Positions 63,011 to 64,000 of a stretch of 64,000 nucleotides of DNA are shown here, piece after piece. Below the pieces are notes generated by a model. The model searched no databases and had not been told where the DNA came from. It saw only the letters and a program-made list of their open reading frames with translations. The stretch is from Phenylobacterium montanum (GTDB taxonomy: Bacteria > Pseudomonadota > Alphaproteobacteria > Caulobacterales > Caulobacteraceae): contig NZ_CP073078.1 in assembly GCF_018135625.1 (NCBI RefSeq), positions 3,504,501 through 3,568,500 of the forward strand. Reading direction: 5' to 3'. Position numbers and translations under genes: made by a program. Position 1 is the stretch's first letter, and each line of letters starts with the position of its first letter.

Positions 63011-64000
63011 GTGGCCCGGATCACCCTGAGACAGCTTCTCGACCACGCCGCCGAGCACGGCTATGGCGTGCCCGCCTTCAACATCAACAACATGGAACAG
63101 GGCCTGGCGATCATGCAGGCCGCCGACTCGCTGAAGGCGCCGGTGATCATCCAGGCCAGCCGCGGCGCGCGCAGCTACGCCAACGACATCGTCCTGGCCA
63201 AGCTGATCGACGCCCTGGTCGAGCTCTACCCGCACATCCCGGTGTGCATGCACCAGGACCACGGCAACAACGAAGCCACCTGCGCCACCGCCATCCAGCA
63301 CGGCTTCACCTCGGTGATGATGGACGGCTCGCTGATGGGCGACGCCAAGACCCCGGCTTCCTACGAGTACAATGTCGACATCACCCGCCGGGTGACCGAC
63401 ATGGCCCACTGGGTCGGGGCCTCGGTCGAGGGCGAGCTGGGCGTCTTGGGCTCGCTGGAGACCGGACAGGGCGAAAAGGAAGACGGCCACGGCTTCGAGG
63501 GCACCTTGGGCCACGACCAGCTGCTGACCGACCCCGACCAGGCGGTGGACTTCGTGGCCAAGACCCAGGTCGACGCCCTGGCCATCGCCATGGGCACCAG
63601 CCACGGCGCCTACAAGTTCACCCGCAAGCCAGACGGCGACATCCTGGCCATGAGCGTGATCGAGGAGATCCATCGCCGCCTGCCCAACACCCACCTGGTG
63701 ATGCACGGCTCCTCGACCGTGCCGCAGGACCTGCAGGACATCATCAACCAGTACGGCGGCGCCATTCCCCAGACCTGGGGCGTGCCGATCGAAGAGATCC
63801 AGCGCGGCATCAAGAACGGCGTGCGCAAGATCAATATCGACACCGACTGCCGCCTGGCCATGACCGGCCAGATCCGCCGCGTGCTGTCGGAAACCCCCGA
63901 GGAATTCGACCCGCGCAAGTACCTGAAGCCGGCCCTGGAGGCCATGTCCAAGGTCTGCAAGCAGCGCTTCGAAGAGTTCGGCGCGGTCGGCCACGCCGAC
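63011..64000 (+). CDS. fba: class II fructose-bisphosphate aldolase, 3' end outside window
   Basis: The frame runs to the window end without a stop (330 residues seen; the family has about 355-360). Start is GTG at 63011, giving [24 protein letters not shown]. Zinc/catalytic residues: [11 protein letters not shown] with Asp83 and His84, [24 protein letters not shown], and [12 protein letters not shown]. Calvin-type (long) class II aldolase, working in glycolysis, gluconeogenesis and, with tkt, in sugar-phosphate turnover. Gene order gap-pgk-fba is conserved. Confidence 0.95.
   Translation, partial: MARITLRQLLDHAAEHGYGVPAFNINNMEQGLAIMQAADSLKAPVIIQASRGARSYANDIVLAKLIDALVELYPHIPVCMHQDHGNNEATCATAIQHGFTSVMMDGSLMGDAKTPASYEYNVDITRRVTDMAHWVGASVEGELGVLGSLETGQGEKEDGHGFEGTLGHDQLLTDPDQAVDFVAKTQVDALAIAMGTSHGAYKFTRKPDGDILAMSVIEEIHRRLPNTHLVMHGSSTVPQDLQDIINQYGGAIPQTWGVPIEEIQRGIKNGVRKINIDTDCRLAMTGQIRRVLSETPEEFDPRKYLKPALEAMSKVCKQRFEEFGAVGHAD

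Noticed and set aside
61202-63994. A 930-codon open frame antisense to gap, pgk and fba
   Set aside because: Antisense of three certain genes, composition-driven open frame of high-GC DNA; no family match.

Overview
The window looks like chromosomal DNA of a high-GC alphaproteobacterium of the order Caulobacterales (Phenylobacterium or Caulobacter type). The grounds are the gene sets and orders (fabA-fabB-fabI; rplU-rpmA-obgE-proB-proA-nadD-rsfS-rlmH; zapA-6S RNA-5-FCL; tkt, gap, pgk, fba; edd-glk), a very G+C-rich third codon position, and a chemoreceptor ending in WEEF. Genus is an inference. I see no tRNA, rRNA, CRISPR array, transposase or integrase.

Layout. 1-5.1 kb: end of an alpha/beta hydrolase gene, then the unsaturated fatty-acid genes fabA-fabB and fabI (minus strand), split by a lower-GC secreted phosphodiester-glycosidase-like gene and a palindromic repeat. 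5.2-10.2 kb: a 2-hydroxyacid dehydrogenase, RecQ, a small Ala/Lys protein, OsmC and ZapE. 10.3-17.9 kb: one minus-strand housekeeping block (L21, L27, GNAT, ObgE, ProB, ProA, NadD, RsfS, RlmH) interrupted by two palindromic repeats and a small membrane-protein gene. 18-28.6 kb: CobW GTPase, orphan ExbD, WD40 protein, nitroreductase, MtgA, Asd, RarD, serine hydrolase, PdxY and a chemoreceptor. 28.9-40.4 kb: TPR and SGNH lipoprotein genes, an acyltransferase, a porin, TetR, an amidohydrolase, a TonB-dependent receptor and MarR, a candidate scavenging locus. 40.5-45 kb: Entner-Doudoroff and glycolytic genes edd-glk-pyk with a convergent SemiSWEET transporter gene. 45.2-50.1 kb: phoR-phoU-phoB without pst genes, then a small accessory patch (secreted protein, a scar made of phoB and metallophosphoesterase gene ends, a pentad-repeat peptide, a ParDE-type toxin-antitoxin pair, a glycine-zipper lipoprotein). 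50.1-52.5 kb: YmdB-like phosphoesterase, 5-formyl-THF cyclo-ligase, 6S RNA, ZapA and a DUF4164 protein. 52.6-64 kb: tkt, then about 6 kb of accessory genes including a lower-GC stretch (58.2-59.5 kb) with a frameshifted DUF6471 remnant, then gap-pgk-fba, the last cut by the window end.

How the parts work together. Central carbon metabolism dominates: SemiSWEET (sugar entry, inferred), Glk, Edd and Pyk make an Entner-Doudoroff route, while Tkt, Gap, Pgk and Fba cover the pentose-phosphate and triose steps. Four families of large imperfect palindromes (A at 1.6 and 16.2 kb; B at 19.1 and 57.5 kb; C at 13.9, 22.4 and 60.3 kb; D at 58.1 kb) sit at gene borders and often mark where an otherwise conserved gene order is interrupted. 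I did not find a convincing new multi-gene defence or biosynthetic system. The most unusual items are the chimeric phoB/phosphoesterase scar, the repeat families (one copy supplies a protein C-terminus), the probable CTG start of rsfS, the divergent ProA, and the lower-GC tkt-gap insert.
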